A stretch of DNA of 64,000 nucleotides from Thermoflexus hugenholtzii (GCF_018771565.1 NZ_CP076326.1:682001-746000); one strand, 5' to 3'; shown: positions 16,783 to 25,911, numbered from the stretch's first letter. Made by a program: numbers and translations. Notes: generated from the sequence alone by a model not told the origin.

Positions 16783-17388
16783 TCAGGTTTGGGAAGGATC
16801 CTCGATGCCTCGGAGCACAAAGGTAGCCAGCTGCTTGGCGATCTGTTCCGGCGGGAGGGCTGCCAGCTCGGGATCCAGCTCCATGCCGAAGACGGTCACG
16901 CCGTGCAGGGCGCCCCAGATGGCCCACATCACCAGGGCGGGGTGCAGCGGGCGATAGCGTCCCTGACCCAGCTCCGCCGCCAGCATGCGGCGCACTTCCT
17001 CCAGAAGCGGCTGCGCGATCTGATCCAGGAAGGCCCGGCGCACGGCTTCGTCGGTGCGGATCTCCTGATACAGGGCCTGCATGAGCGGCAGTTGCGCGCG
17101 CATCGCGACCAGGCGCTCCCGGAGGAACTCCTCCAGCCAGCGCTGCGGCTCCATGGCCGGCAGCGCCTGCAGGTGGCGCTGAATCGGCTGGACGGTCAGG
17201 GCCTCAAACATCGCCAGCAGGAGATGCCGTTTGGTCGGGAAGTAGCGGAACAGCGTGCCCTCTGCCACCCCGGCCTCCCGGGCGATCTGCCGGGTGGTCG
17301 CTCCCCGAAACCCATGCCGGGCGAAGATCCGGGCCGCCGCCTCCAGGATCTGCGCCCGCCGGATCTCCGGAGCCTTCCGTGGCCCCAT
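16783..17388 (-). CDS. TetR-family transcriptional repressor
   Basis: About 201 residues from an ATG at 17388, which is preceded by GGAGGCACCG; upstream in-frame starts at 17400 and 17415 overlap the operator. The N-terminal helix-turn-helix (TTRQIAREAGVAEGTLFRYF) is classic TetR; the rest is the variable ligand-binding helical domain. First gene of the efflux operon, 18 bp before the adaptor, so it most likely represses its own operon until it binds an effluxed compound. The 18-bp inverted repeat at 17403-17420 is the probable operator. Confidence 0.93.
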   Translation of the reverse strand: MGPRKAPEIRRAQILEAAARIFARHGFRGATTRQIAREAGVAEGTLFRYFPTKRHLLLAMFEALTVQPIQRHLQALPAMEPQRWLEEFLRERLVAMRAQLPLMQALYQEIRTDEAVRRAFLDQIAQPLLEEVRRMLAAELGQGRYRPLHPALVMWAIWGALHGVTVFGMELDPELAALPPEQIAKQLATFVLRGIEDPSQT

Positions 17389-17402
17389 CGGTGCCTCCAT
17401 GG

Positions 17403-17420
17403 AGTGAGTGCTCACTCACT
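17403..17420. promoter_or_regulatory. TetR-type operator
   Basis: A perfect inverted repeat with 8-bp arms and a 2-bp centre, AGTGAGTG-CT-CACTCACT. It overlaps the -10 box and predicted start point of the tetR operon. The position and form are those of an autoregulated TetR site. Confidence 0.75.
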
Positions 17421-17447
17421 ATAAGGCGAAGCGAGGGAGGCCTGCAA
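17419..17447 (-). promoter_or_regulatory. Promoter of the tetR efflux operon
   Basis: On the minus strand TTGCAG (17447-17442), a 17-bp spacer, then TATAGT (17424-17419). The -10 box overlaps the operator by two bases. Confidence 0.65.
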
Positions 17448-17478
17448 CTTTCGGGCGGGCCGGTCGATCCGCCCCGGG

Positions 17479-17484
17479 TATAAT
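17479..17484 (+). promoter_or_regulatory. TATAAT -10 box upstream of the YfhO-Wzx gene
   Basis: A perfect TATAAT lies about 40 bp before the start at 17526. No good -35 box is seen at 16-18 bp, so confidence is low. Confidence 0.35.
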
Positions 17485-17525
17485 GGACCCGCGATGGGAT
17501 CCTGCGTGGGAGGGCGGATGAGAGG

Positions 17526-20500
17526 ATGCGACGAGGGATGAGGTGGCTCTCCCGGCTGGGGCCGATGGGGATCTTCGCCCTGTTGCCGGTTTTGTTGCTG
17601 GGTCCCACGTTGACCGGGTCGCGGACCATCCTCCCGGCGGATAATCTTTACGAATGGCAGCCCTGGCGGGCGGCGGCCACCGCTTTCGGGATCGGGGTTC
17701 CTCACAACGCGTTGCTCTCCGACCTGGTGCTGGAGAACTACGCGTGGAAGCGCTTTCTCCTTGAGGCCCTGCGGCGGGGGGAGCTTCCCCTATGGAACCC
17801 ATATCTGTTCGCCGGCGCTCCCTTCCTGGCCAACGGGCAGCACTCCGCCCTCTACCCGTTCACCGCGCTTTTCCTGCTTTTCCCCCTCCCCCAGGCCTAT
17901 GCGCTGTTCAACGCCTTGCAACTGTTCCTGGCCGGCCTGGGGATGTATGCCCTGGCGCGGGCCTGGGGCCTGAGCCGGGCCGCAGCGACCTTCGCCGGGG
18001 TCGCCTATGAGCTGAGCGCCTTCATGGTGGTCAGCATGGTGTTCCCCATGATCATCGCCGGCGCGGCCTGGCTCCCCTATCTTCTCGCCGCCCTTCACGG
18101 GATGATCGAGCGGCGTCCGCTGCTCGGCCGCCCGGCGGCCCTCCCCTGGACGTTGCTGGCGGCCATCGCCCTGGGGATGAACATCCTGGCCGGGCACGTG
18201 GAGATCACCTACTACACCGTCTTGATCGGCCTGGGCTACGGCCTGTGGGGGGCGTGGCGTGCCCGGGCCCGGATCCGGGCCGCGCTGGAGACCCTGGGAT
18301 GGACCGGCCTGGCGGTGGGCCTGGGGTTCGCCCTGGGGGCGGCCCAGTGGATGCCGCTGTATGAGGTGGTGCGGGAGAATTTCCGCGAGGGGACGGCGAC
18401 CCTGCAGCAGGTGCTGGGCTGGGCGTATCCCTGGCGCCATCTTCTGGTCTTCCTGATCCCGGATTTCTACGGGAACCCCAGCCACCATGGGGTGCGGGAT
18501 GTGTTCAGCGGGGCCTGGGTGCCCTTCACGGTGAACGCCTACGGCCAGCCCAACCCGAACGGGGCCTTCACCAGCCACTGGGGGATCAAGAACTATGTGG
18601 AAGGAGGGGCATATCTGGGATTGTTGCCGTGGAGCTTCGCTCTCCTCGCGCTGCTCCGCTGGCGATCCCTCGCCCGCTCCCGCGTTCCCATCCTGTTCCT
18701 GGTCCTCCTCGCGGCGCTCTCGTTCTCGTTCGCCTTCGGGATGCCCACGTATGCGTTGCTGTATTACGGCCTGCCGGGCATCAACCAGCTCCACTCGCCC
18801 TTCCGCTGGATCTGGCCCTTCACCCTGGCGATGGCGGGTCTGGCAGGAGCGGGATTTGAGGTGGCGCTGCGGGAGGAGGGGAAGGCGGTGCGGTGGATGG
18901 CCCTGGGATGGATGGGAGTGGGGGCGCTCACCCTGGCCGCCCTGGTCCTGGCCCGCTGGGGGATGCCGGAAACCGCCCTGTCCCTCGCGGAGCGGGCCCT
19001 CCATGCCCTGGCCAAGGCGCCGGAGGCCTTCCCGGACGGCCGCACGTTTTTCTCGTATCAGTTCTGGAACCTGCTTCGTTTCGGCGGGGTGGCCCTGGGG
19101 AGCGGCCTGGCCCTCCGGCTGTTTCAACCCCGTCCGGTTCGCAGCGTCCTGCCCATCGGGATGCTGGCCCTGGACCTGCTTCAGGCGGGGGCGGGGTTCT
19201 ATCCTGCCGCCGATCCCCGCTGGCTGGACTTCGTCCCGCCGGTTGTTCGGTTCCTGCGCCAGGATCCCGGTCCGTGGCGGCTGACGACCTTCGATCCGCA
19301 CGGGCGCAAGACCTTCAACGCCAACGGCCCCTGGCTGTATGATCTGCAGGACGTGCGGGGATACGATTCCATCATCCTCAAGCGTTACGTGGCCTATATG
19401 TCGACCATCCAGCTCCAGCACGAGTTGCCCTTCAACCGCATCGCGCCCCTCACCGATCCGGCCGCCCTGGATTCCCCGCTGCTGGACGCCCTGAACGTGA
19501 AATACGTGGTCACGGAAGAGGAGATCCCCTCGCCCCGTTACACGAAGGTTTACGAAGGGGAAGTGCGGGTCTACCGCAACGAGGGCGCCATGCCCCGGGC
19601 GTGGACGTTGCCTCTGACCGCCACGGTCTTCCACCGGGACCCCTTCGGGGCATTGCGGCAGTTCGACCCCCGCTTCTACGTGGTGGTAGATGGTCGGGTC
19701 CCGGAGCTGGAGCGGTTCGGGGAGCGGGGGGCGTCGCGCCCGGCGACGGTCACCGTTTACGGGATCAACGAGGTGTGGGTGGATGCGGCGGTGGAGGAAC
19801 CCTCCTGGCTGGTGCTGGCGGACACCTTCTTCCCGGGCTGGGTGGCATATCGGCGGCCCATCGGGGGGAGCGAGCGGGAGGAGCAGTCGCTGGAGATCTA
19901 CGCTGCTAACGGCCTGTTCCGGGCGGTGATCCTGCCTCCGGGCCGCTGGACGGTGCGGTTCCGCTACAGCCCGCTTTCGGTGAAGTTGGGCTTTTTCACC
20001 ACCTTCATCGGTGGGATGGGGATGATCTTCCTGGCGGCCCTCTGGCTCTGGGGGCGCCTGTATCGGGAGGAGCTGGAGCACTCCACCGCCCGCCGCGTCC
20101 TCAAGAACAGCCTCACCGCCATGGCCCTCAACCTCTTCACCCGTTCCATCGACTTCGCCTTCGCCGCCCTGATGTTGCGCATCCTGGGCCCGGAGGCGGC
20201 GGGGAAGTATTACTTCGCCATCGTCCTGGTGGGCTGGTATGAGATCCTCTCGAACTTCGGCCTGAACGTCTGGCTCACGCGGGAAGGGGCGAGGCGCCGG
20301 GATCAGGTGAACCGCTATTTCGTCAACAGCTCGGCCCTGCGTCTGGTCCTGCTTGCCGCCTGGCTGCCGCTGCTGCTTGCGATCACCGGGCTCTGGATGG
20401 GGCTGTTCCGCCTGAGCGGCGACACCGCCCTGGCCATCCTGTTGCTGGCCCTGGCCCAGGTCCCCGCCAGCCTCTCCACTGGCGTCACCGCCCTCTTCTA

Positions 20501-21536
20501 CGTGTATGAGAAGGCGGAGATCCCGGCCGCCCTCACGGTGGTGACCGTCCTCCTCAAGGTCAGCTTCGGCGTGCCCATCCTCCTGATGGGCGGGGGGTTC
20601 GTCGGGCTCGCGGCCTCCTCGGTGGTCGTCAACGGGATCACCCTGGCCTTGCTCAGCGGCATCGCTTTCCGGACCTTCTTCCGCCCACGCTGGGAGGACG
20701 ATCCGGCCCTGCGGCGGGAGATGATCCGCGAATCCGCCCCTCTGATGCTGAACCATCTCCTGGCCACCCTGTTCTTCAAGATCGATGTCCCCATCCTCCA
20801 GGCGTTGAAAGGGGATGTGCAGGTGGGGTGGTATAGCACCGCTTACAAGTGGCTGGACGCGCTGAACATCATCCCTGCCTACACGACCTTCGCGGTGTTC
20901 CCGGTGATCTCCCGGCAGGCGGCCGGCTCGACAGAGGCCATGCGGCGTTCGGTGATCCTCACCCTCAAAGGTCTGGCAGCGATCGCCGTCTTCACCGCGG
21001 TGCTCTTCACCTTCCTGGCCGAGCCCCTCTCATATCTCCTGGGGGGCGCCCAGTATCTCCCCCATGCGGCCATCGCCCTGCGCATCATGATCTGGTCCAT
21101 CCCCATCGGGTGGATGAACAGCCTGATCAACTATGTGCTGGTGGCCCTGGGCCGACAGCGTTACCAGACCAAAGCCTTCCTGATCGCCCTGGGGTTCAAC
21201 GCTCTGTCGAACCTGCTGGCGATCCCGCTCTTCGGGTATGTGGCGGCGGCGGTGATCACCATCCTGTCCGAGATCGTCGAGGGGCTCGCTTTCTATTACG
21301 ACCTGCGGCGGAGGATGGGGCCGTTGCCTTGGGGGGAGATCCTGGGGCGGCCGCTTCTGGCGGGTGTCGTCATGGGTGGCCTCATGGCCGCCCTCTGGAG
21401 GACGACGCCGGTCCTCGCCCTGCCTTTAGGTGCCCTCGGTTATGGGCTCGCCTGGTGGATGCTGCAGCCCTTCACACCGGAGGAGTCGGCCCGGATCCGT
21501 GAGATGCTCCCACTGCGCCGCTCCCCCCCGGTTTAG
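17526..21536 (+). CDS. YfhO-like membrane glycosyltransferase fused to a Wzx-type flippase
   Basis: A single 1336-residue open frame. Residues 1 to about 840 resemble YfhO/GT-C polytopic proteins: many membrane helices, the LWNPYLFAGAP loop, then a large soluble region (about 570-815) and a closing helix. From about residue 850 a second polytopic module begins (RRVLKNSLTAMALNLFTRSIDFAFAALMLRILG...) with the length and pattern of a polysaccharide flippase of the MATE/MOP superfamily, about 12-14 helices. YfhO proteins glycosylate wall polymers; Wzx flips lipid-linked glycans. The fusion suggests coupled modification and flipping. A second YfhO protein without the flippase lies at 21892. The stop overlaps the converging small gene by four bases. 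The fusion is read directly; its function is inferred. Confidence 0.88.
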   Translation: MRRGMRWLSRLGPMGIFALLPVLLLGPTLTGSRTILPADNLYEWQPWRAAATAFGIGVPHNALLSDLVLENYAWKRFLLEALRRGELPLWNPYLFAGAPFLANGQHSALYPFTALFLLFPLPQAYALFNALQLFLAGLGMYALARAWGLSRAAATFAGVAYELSAFMVVSMVFPMIIAGAAWLPYLLAALHGMIERRPLLGRPAALPWTLLAAIALGMNILAGHVEITYYTVLIGLGYGLWGAWRARARIRAALETLGWTGLAVGLGFALGAAQWMPLYEVVRENFREGTATLQQVLGWAYPWRHLLVFLIPDFYGNPSHHGVRDVFSGAWVPFTVNAYGQPNPNGAFTSHWGIKNYVEGGAYLGLLPWSFALLALLRWRSLARSRVPILFLVLLAALSFSFAFGMPTYALLYYGLPGINQLHSPFRWIWPFTLAMAGLAGAGFEVALREEGKAVRWMALGWMGVGALTLAALVLARWGMPETALSLAERALHALAKAPEAFPDGRTFFSYQFWNLLRFGGVALGSGLALRLFQPRPVRSVLPIGMLALDLLQAGAGFYPAADPRWLDFVPPVVRFLRQDPGPWRLTTFDPHGRKTFNANGPWLYDLQDVRGYDSIILKRYVAYMSTIQLQHELPFNRIAPLTDPAALDSPLLDALNVKYVVTEEEIPSPRYTKVYEGEVRVYRNEGAMPRAWTLPLTATVFHRDPFGALRQFDPRFYVVVDGRVPELERFGERGASRPATVTVYGINEVWVDAAVEEPSWLVLADTFFPGWVAYRRPIGGSEREEQSLEIYAANGLFRAVILPPGRWTVRFRYSPLSVKLGFFTTFIGGMGMIFLAALWLWGRLYREELEHSTARRVLKNSLTAMALNLFTRSIDFAFAALMLRILGPEAAGKYYFAIVLVGWYEILSNFGLNVWLTREGARRRDQVNRYFVNSSALRLVLLAAWLPLLLAITGLWMGLFRLSGDTALAILLLALAQVPASLSTGVTALFYVYEKAEIPAALTVVTVLLKVSFGVPILLMGGGFVGLAASSVVVNGITLALLSGIAFRTFFRPRWEDDPALRREMIRESAPLMLNHLLATLFFKIDVPILQALKGDVQVGWYSTAYKWLDALNIIPAYTTFAVFPVISRQAAGSTEAMRRSVILTLKGLAAIAVFTAVLFTFLAEPLSYLLGGAQYLPHAAIALRIMIWSIPIGWMNSLINYVLVALGRQRYQTKAFLIALGFNALSNLLAIPLFGYVAAAVITILSEIVEGLAFYYDLRRRMGPLPWGEILGRPLLAGVVMGGLMAALWRTTPVLALPLGALGYGLAWWMLQPFTPEESARIREMLPLRRSPPV

Positions 21537-21760
21537 TCTGTGCCCTCCTCAAAGGGATCCCACGCCGGGTTCGTGTAGGCCCAGCGACAATGGATGTGAT
21601 CGTTGGCGTTGCAGATCAGATCGTGGGAGCAACGACGGGCAAGGACCCGATAGGCCATGTCGGAGAGATGATCGCTGCGGGGGTAGATCCGCTGCTCCAG
21701 CAACGCCACCTCGGTCTTCAGGATCGGACAGTAGCGGGTTTCCACCAGATACCATGCCAT
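21533..21760 (-). CDS. Small conserved-looking cysteine-containing protein
   Basis: A 75-residue protein, start preceded by GAGAGGGGGCATCC. It has four cysteines (C11, C44, C50, C58) and several His (46, 55, 57) in the C-terminal half, a possible metal site, and an acidic end. No family is recognised. It converges on and overlaps the fusion gene by four bases. The good ribosome site and Cys spacing argue for a real gene. Confidence 0.6.
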   Translation of the reverse strand: MAWYLVETRYCPILKTEVALLEQRIYPRSDHLSDMAYRVLARRCSHDLICNANDHIHCRWAYTNPAWDPFEEGTD

Positions 21761-21891
21761 GGATGCCCCCTCTCAAAAAGGATCACCCGCTTTGATCCTA
21801 TTCCGAAGCGCCCAGGGGGATGAAGTGCTTTTCTTCAGGTGTGGAGGGTGAGGATCGTCCGATTCCGGGGGGACGAAATGGGATTCGGCCC

Positions 21892-24150
21892 TCAGCGACT
21901 TCGTTTTCCTGCGACCCCAAGGACCAGACCCATCAGCCCGCCTGCCATGGCCATCCCCAGGCCGATCCGCAGGCTCCCCGGCCGGAACCGCAACGTCACC
22001 CGGTGACGTCCCGGGGGCACCTCCACGCCCCGGAAGACGGCGTTGGTCCGGTAGATGGGAACGTGGAGGCCATCCACTGTCGCTTGCCAGCCGGGGTAAA
22101 AGGTGTCCGAGAGGACCAGCAGGGCGGGAGCGTCCGTCTCCACATCCAGGATGACCTCGTTCGGGCTGTAGCGAGCGACCCCGATCCGTCCTCGACCTTC
22201 CCCGTTGAGCCGCGGCCCGTTCTGGACGACGGCGATCTCCTCCGGACGGAAGCGTTCGTCCAGCACCCGTTTCAGCGCCTCGCCGTAGTGGTCCACGATC
22301 TCCGTTCGGTAAACCAGCCAGACTCGGGGGAGGGCTCCGGTGTGGAGGTGGATGTCGATAGCCGGGTCGTCCACGAAAACAGGCCAGATCCCCTCGCCGC
22401 CGGGAGGAGCCCCTTTGGGGACCACAATGTATTTGACCCCCAGCATCCGGTAAGCAGGATGGGTCGCGGAGGGGATCCACCAGCGCAGGATGTTGAATTC
22501 CCGGAGCTCCATCGGGTTGCCTGTTCCCTGGGGGACCTCGAAGCCGGCCATCTGCAGAGCGATGGGGGGCCAGAGGTCGCGCGCCGCCGGATCCACATCC
22601 ACCCGGAACCAGCCGGGATCCGCCCGCAGGAAGCGCAGGGCCTGCGGATGAGGATCCCGGTGAGGCGGGGAGGGTTCCGCTTCGGCGGTGGCTCCCAGGG
22701 CTACCAGCTCGGCGGTCAAAAGCAGCGGCAGGGCGGGACGAAGCCATGTCCTCCCCTGTGAGATCGCCCAGCCGGACAGAGCGGTTCCCCACGCCAGGAA
22801 GGCGGCGAAACGCAGCCCGGTTACGGCGCGCGCCCGGGCGGGCCCCTCCGGGGCTTCCGCAGCCCAGCGCGGGGCGACCCCCCAGAGCACCAGCCCGCCC
22901 ATCGACAACGCCAGGGCCCAGAGAATGAGGGTCCGCGGGCACGAACGTCGAAGCTGTTCAACCCCCATGGCCCCGGCGATGGCCAGCGCGAAGGAAACCA
23001 GATAGATCGCCCGGGCGGTCTTCCAGGTCTCCGAGAACAGGGGGAGCCGAGCCAGGGCAGGGTAGAGCGGCCCCTGGTAGCCAAGGGAGAACAGCAGCGC
23101 CAGCGTGCCCAGGCCGATCAGCGCCCACGTCCGACGAAACCGCAAGGTCCCCAACAGCCCCAGCAGGGCCAGATACAGGGTCACCGATCCCACGTAGCCG
23201 CTCTCCACTCGATTTGCCGGAAGCCAGAACTGGTCAGCTCCCCGCCCGTGGAAGAGCGGGCTGAGGAGATCGATGAGCATCGCGGGTGGGAATTCATACC
23301 CCCGCCGTTGTTCAAGGGGAACGCCGGCTCGATCCGTCAGGGGGAGCCGCTCCAGACCGGGGAGGAGGGAGGGGGCAGCCAGGGCGATGCCCAGCAGCCC
23401 GGCTAAGGCCAGCCGTCCGATTCGGTAGAAGCCCCGAGGCCATCCACCCGCTGCCGCCTGTCCGAGAGCGTAAAGCCCTACAGTGAGCATCCCATACAGC
23501 GCCGCCTGACCGTGCCCGGAAAGGAGGAGCAGGGCGATGGGGAGGGCACCGAGGGGGATCCTGCGGGTTCGCCGCGCGGCTTGGTCCACACCGGCCAGTG
23601 CCCACGGGAGCCAGGCCATTGCGTCGTTGAACTGAGGGTGGCCCAGGTGGACCACAAATGGGTCCGAGAACATATAAGCGAGGGCGCCGGTGAGGGCTGC
23701 GGAGCGTCCCAGCCTCCAGATCGGCGAACGACGCAGATACACATACATCCCGACTCCGGCCAGCCACAGGCTGAAGGCACCGCGCAGCAGCACCCATCCC
23801 GGTGGGATCGGGGAAGCCATGAAGAGGGGCCAGTTGAGGGGGTTGAACAAACCATATTGCCCCTCAGAGAAGATGGGGTCCCCTCCCAGCATTCGGGGGT
23901 TCCACAGCGGAAGGACGCCGCGTCCCAGCTCTTCGGCCACGAAGGACCAGACCGGATACAGTTGCCCCCACAGATCGCCGCCTCCCTTGGGGAAGCGGTA
24001 TCCGGCGATCCAGAGGGGCCAGAAGAAGAGGGCCGTCGCGCCGATCAGGAACAGCGCCGGCATCCCGTCCCGGCGGACGGCCCGGAGGATTCCCCTCCAG
24101 CGGGCGAGCGTGGACGTTTCATCGGCGATGATCATCAAGGCTCTTGCCAC
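21892..24150 (-). CDS. YfhO-like membrane glycosyltransferase
   Basis: A 752-residue polytopic protein with the same plan as the N-terminal part of the gene at 17526: membrane helices from about residue 30, the LWNPRMLGGDPIFSEGQYG loop, a soluble region after about residue 520 and a C-terminal helix ending in basic residues. YfhO-family proteins are GT-C-fold enzymes or accessory factors using lipid-linked sugars on the outer membrane face. The start at 24150 is a GTG with a weak ribosome site; an ATG at 24135 is equally possible. Confidence 0.88.
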   Translation of the reverse strand: MARALMIIADETSTLARWRGILRAVRRDGMPALFLIGATALFFWPLWIAGYRFPKGGGDLWGQLYPVWSFVAEELGRGVLPLWNPRMLGGDPIFSEGQYGLFNPLNWPLFMASPIPPGWVLLRGAFSLWLAGVGMYVYLRRSPIWRLGRSAALTGALAYMFSDPFVVHLGHPQFNDAMAWLPWALAGVDQAARRTRRIPLGALPIALLLLSGHGQAALYGMLTVGLYALGQAAAGGWPRGFYRIGRLALAGLLGIALAAPSLLPGLERLPLTDRAGVPLEQRRGYEFPPAMLIDLLSPLFHGRGADQFWLPANRVESGYVGSVTLYLALLGLLGTLRFRRTWALIGLGTLALLFSLGYQGPLYPALARLPLFSETWKTARAIYLVSFALAIAGAMGVEQLRRSCPRTLILWALALSMGGLVLWGVAPRWAAEAPEGPARARAVTGLRFAAFLAWGTALSGWAISQGRTWLRPALPLLLTAELVALGATAEAEPSPPHRDPHPQALRFLRADPGWFRVDVDPAARDLWPPIALQMAGFEVPQGTGNPMELREFNILRWWIPSATHPAYRMLGVKYIVVPKGAPPGGEGIWPVFVDDPAIDIHLHTGALPRVWLVYRTEIVDHYGEALKRVLDERFRPEEIAVVQNGPRLNGEGRGRIGVARYSPNEVILDVETDAPALLVLSDTFYPGWQATVDGLHVPIYRTNAVFRGVEVPPGRHRVTLRFRPGSLRIGLGMAMAGGLMGLVLGVAGKRSR

Positions 24151-24268
24151 ATCCGGCGGCTTGGAGGCTCTTCCTCACATGGGATCCAGGGGATCGGCAT
24201 CCGGCTGCCGCGCGGGACGAGGATCCACGCGGCCTATGCCCTCGCGCGCTTCCCCGGTCGAGGGCCCG

Positions 24269-25498
24269 CTAAGGAAGGCGGGCCAGGGCCTGTTCCAGGT
24301 CGGCCAGCAAATCGTCCGGGTCCTCGATGCCCAGCGAGAGACGGACCAGGTTGTCCGTGATGCCGATGGCGGACCGCTCCTCGGGGTCCATCTCATAGTA
24401 GGACATCAGGGCGGGCTGTTCGATCAGGCTCTCCACCCCGCCCAGGCTGGGCGCGATATACGGGATGCGCAGGGCGTCGATGAAGCGGGAGGTGCCCTCG
24501 CGATCCGCAGCGACTTCGAAGGTGACCACCCCCCCGAACCCACGCATCAGGCGGCGGGCGACGGCGTGATCCGGATGGGAGGGCAGCCCCGGATACCAGA
24601 CCCGGCGGATGCGGGGATGGGCGCTGAGGAACTCGGCCACCCGCATGCCGTTCTCGTTCTGCCGGTGCACCCGCAGGGCCAGGGTCTTTAGGCCCCGCAG
24701 GACCAGATAAGCCGCGTGGGGATCCAGGATGCCCCCGATCATCGCCTGCATCTCCCGCAGCCCGGCGATCAGGTCGGCGGATCCTGCCACCACCCCGGCC
24801 ATCACATCGTTGTGGCCGGAGAGATACTTGGTGGCGCTGTGGATCACGAGGTCGATCCCGTAATCCAGAGGGCGCAGGTTGATGGGGGTGGCGAAGGTGG
24901 CGTCCACCACCGTGCGGATGCGGCGCCGACGGGCGATCTCCGCCAGCCGCTCCAGGTCCATCACCCGCAGATACGGGTTGGTCGGGGTCTCCGTGAAGAT
25001 GAGCCGGGTGTTGGGCCGGATCGCGGCCTCGAGGGCTTCGAAATCCCCGATGGGCACCACCGTGGCCTCCACGCCGAAGCGGCGCAAGAACTGGAGCACG
25101 AACTGGCGGGTGCGCCGGTAGGCGTCTTCCGTGACGATCAGGTGGGCTCCGCTGCGCAGGGAGGCGAAGAGGATGGCGGTGACCGCGGCCATGCCGGAGG
25201 AGAAGGCTGCCGCGGCCTCCGCCCCTTCCAGGGCAGCCACCCGGGCCTCCAGGGCGGCGACGGTGGGGTTCCCGTAGCGCCCGTAATCCACGCGGCCGCC
25301 GGCCGCGCCCCACTGCCGGGCCTCCTGGAAGGCGATCAGGTCCGCCGTGTCCCGGAACGCGTAGGTGGCGGTCTGGACGATGGGCGGGACCACCGCGTGG
25401 TAGGGGTTATGGCGCTCCGCGCCGCCATGCACCGCCCGCGTGGATGGGCCGCGGATCTCCAGCGAGGTGGCGCATCCGGTTTCCGTCTGCAGTTCCAT
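24269..25498 (-). CDS. Cys/Met-metabolism PLP enzyme (cystathionine gamma-synthase/lyase family)
   Basis: A 409-residue fold-type I PLP enzyme. Features: YGRYGNPT substrate/PLP loop, SSGMAA phosphate-binding motif, ETPTNPYL, a PLP-ring Asp in VVDATFATP, and the Schiff-base lysine in HSATKYLSGHND. The ATG at 25498 follows AAAGGAGGTGCCGGCG; an upstream in-frame ATG at 25576 is rejected. The family includes cystathionine gamma-synthase, O-acetylhomoserine sulfhydrylase, and cystathionine or methionine gamma-lyases, which cannot be separated here by eye. The SAM-I riboswitch and terminator upstream argue for a biosynthetic role in methionine supply, switched off by S-adenosylmethionine. Confidence 0.9.
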   Translation of the reverse strand: MELQTETGCATSLEIRGPSTRAVHGGAERHNPYHAVVPPIVQTATYAFRDTADLIAFQEARQWGAAGGRVDYGRYGNPTVAALEARVAALEGAEAAAAFSSGMAAVTAILFASLRSGAHLIVTEDAYRRTRQFVLQFLRRFGVEATVVPIGDFEALEAAIRPNTRLIFTETPTNPYLRVMDLERLAEIARRRRIRTVVDATFATPINLRPLDYGIDLVIHSATKYLSGHNDVMAGVVAGSADLIAGLREMQAMIGGILDPHAAYLVLRGLKTLALRVHRQNENGMRVAEFLSAHPRIRRVWYPGLPSHPDHAVARRLMRGFGGVVTFEVAADREGTSRFIDALRIPYIAPSLGGVESLIEQPALMSYYEMDPEERSAIGITDNLVRLSLGIEDPDDLLADLEQALARLP

Positions 25499-25593
25499 CG
25501 CCGGCACCTCCTTTATCCGTTGCGGAAGAAGATGATGCGATCCTTCGACCACCTCTGAGACGGATGGGAGGAGCAAGGCGAGGCCTGTAGGGA

Positions 25594-25626
25594 TAACAAA
25601 AAGGCCCCTTCTGGGAAAAGGGGCCT
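25594..25626 (-). terminator. Riboswitch-controlled intrinsic terminator
   Basis: On the minus strand arms 25626-25618 and 25610-25602 form a 9-bp stem (AGGCCCCTT with its complement) with a seven-base loop, followed by a T run. It sits about 13 nt after the SAM aptamer and about 95 nt before the start codon. Confidence 0.8.
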
Positions 25627-25638
25627 CGCGTCAGGCCA

Positions 25639-25784
25639 CCCTTATCTCCCAGAAGCGCGGCGAACGCTTCTGCCGGACTTGGCACCTTACCCGCGCGGCC
25701 GTTCGCCGGTCGGCCGCCCGCTACGGCGGGCAGGTTGCCGGGGCTTCATCGGGCCGGGTCCCTCCACCCACTCTGGATAAGAGC
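25639..25784 (-). ncRNA. SAM-I (S-box) riboswitch
   Basis: The minus-strand RNA carries the S-box core in order: CTCTTATCCAGAG at the 5' end, GGGTGGAGGGACCCGGCCC, GATGAAGCCCCGGCAACC, later GGTGCCAAGTCC, and a closing GAGATAAGGGTGG. The first and last segments pair as helix P1 (CTCTTATC with GATAAGGG). It precedes a terminator and a methionine-metabolism enzyme, so it is a transcriptional OFF switch: SAM binding holds P1 and lets the terminator form. Confidence 0.95.
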
Positions 25785-25811
25785 GGCACCTATATTCGGT
25801 TGTTTGGAATG

Positions 25812-25840
25812 ATTATAGCGAGGACCCTTCGCGGATGCAA
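25812..25840 (-). promoter_or_regulatory. Promoter of the SAM riboswitch transcript
   Basis: On the minus strand TTGCAT (25840-25835), a 17-bp spacer, then perfect TATAAT (25817-25812). Transcription would start about 20 nt before the aptamer. The -10 region is one arm of a 13-bp inverted repeat shared with the divergent promoter. Confidence 0.7.
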
Positions 25841-25911
25841 ATCTCGTCCCTCTGGCCTCATCGCCCTCCGGGCTCCGGAGAGGAAGCCGCGGCGCATAGA
25901 AGCCCATGTGG

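Noticed and set aside
15223-17424. 733-codon plus-strand frame across the adaptor and tetR genes
   Set aside because: It spans two well-supported minus-strand genes and the operator; the translation is low complexity.
17790-20756. 988-codon minus-strand frame opposite the YfhO-Wzx gene
   Set aside because: Low-complexity Gln/Arg/Gly/Pro-rich translation, typical of antisense frames at high GC; the plus-strand gene has clear membrane domains.
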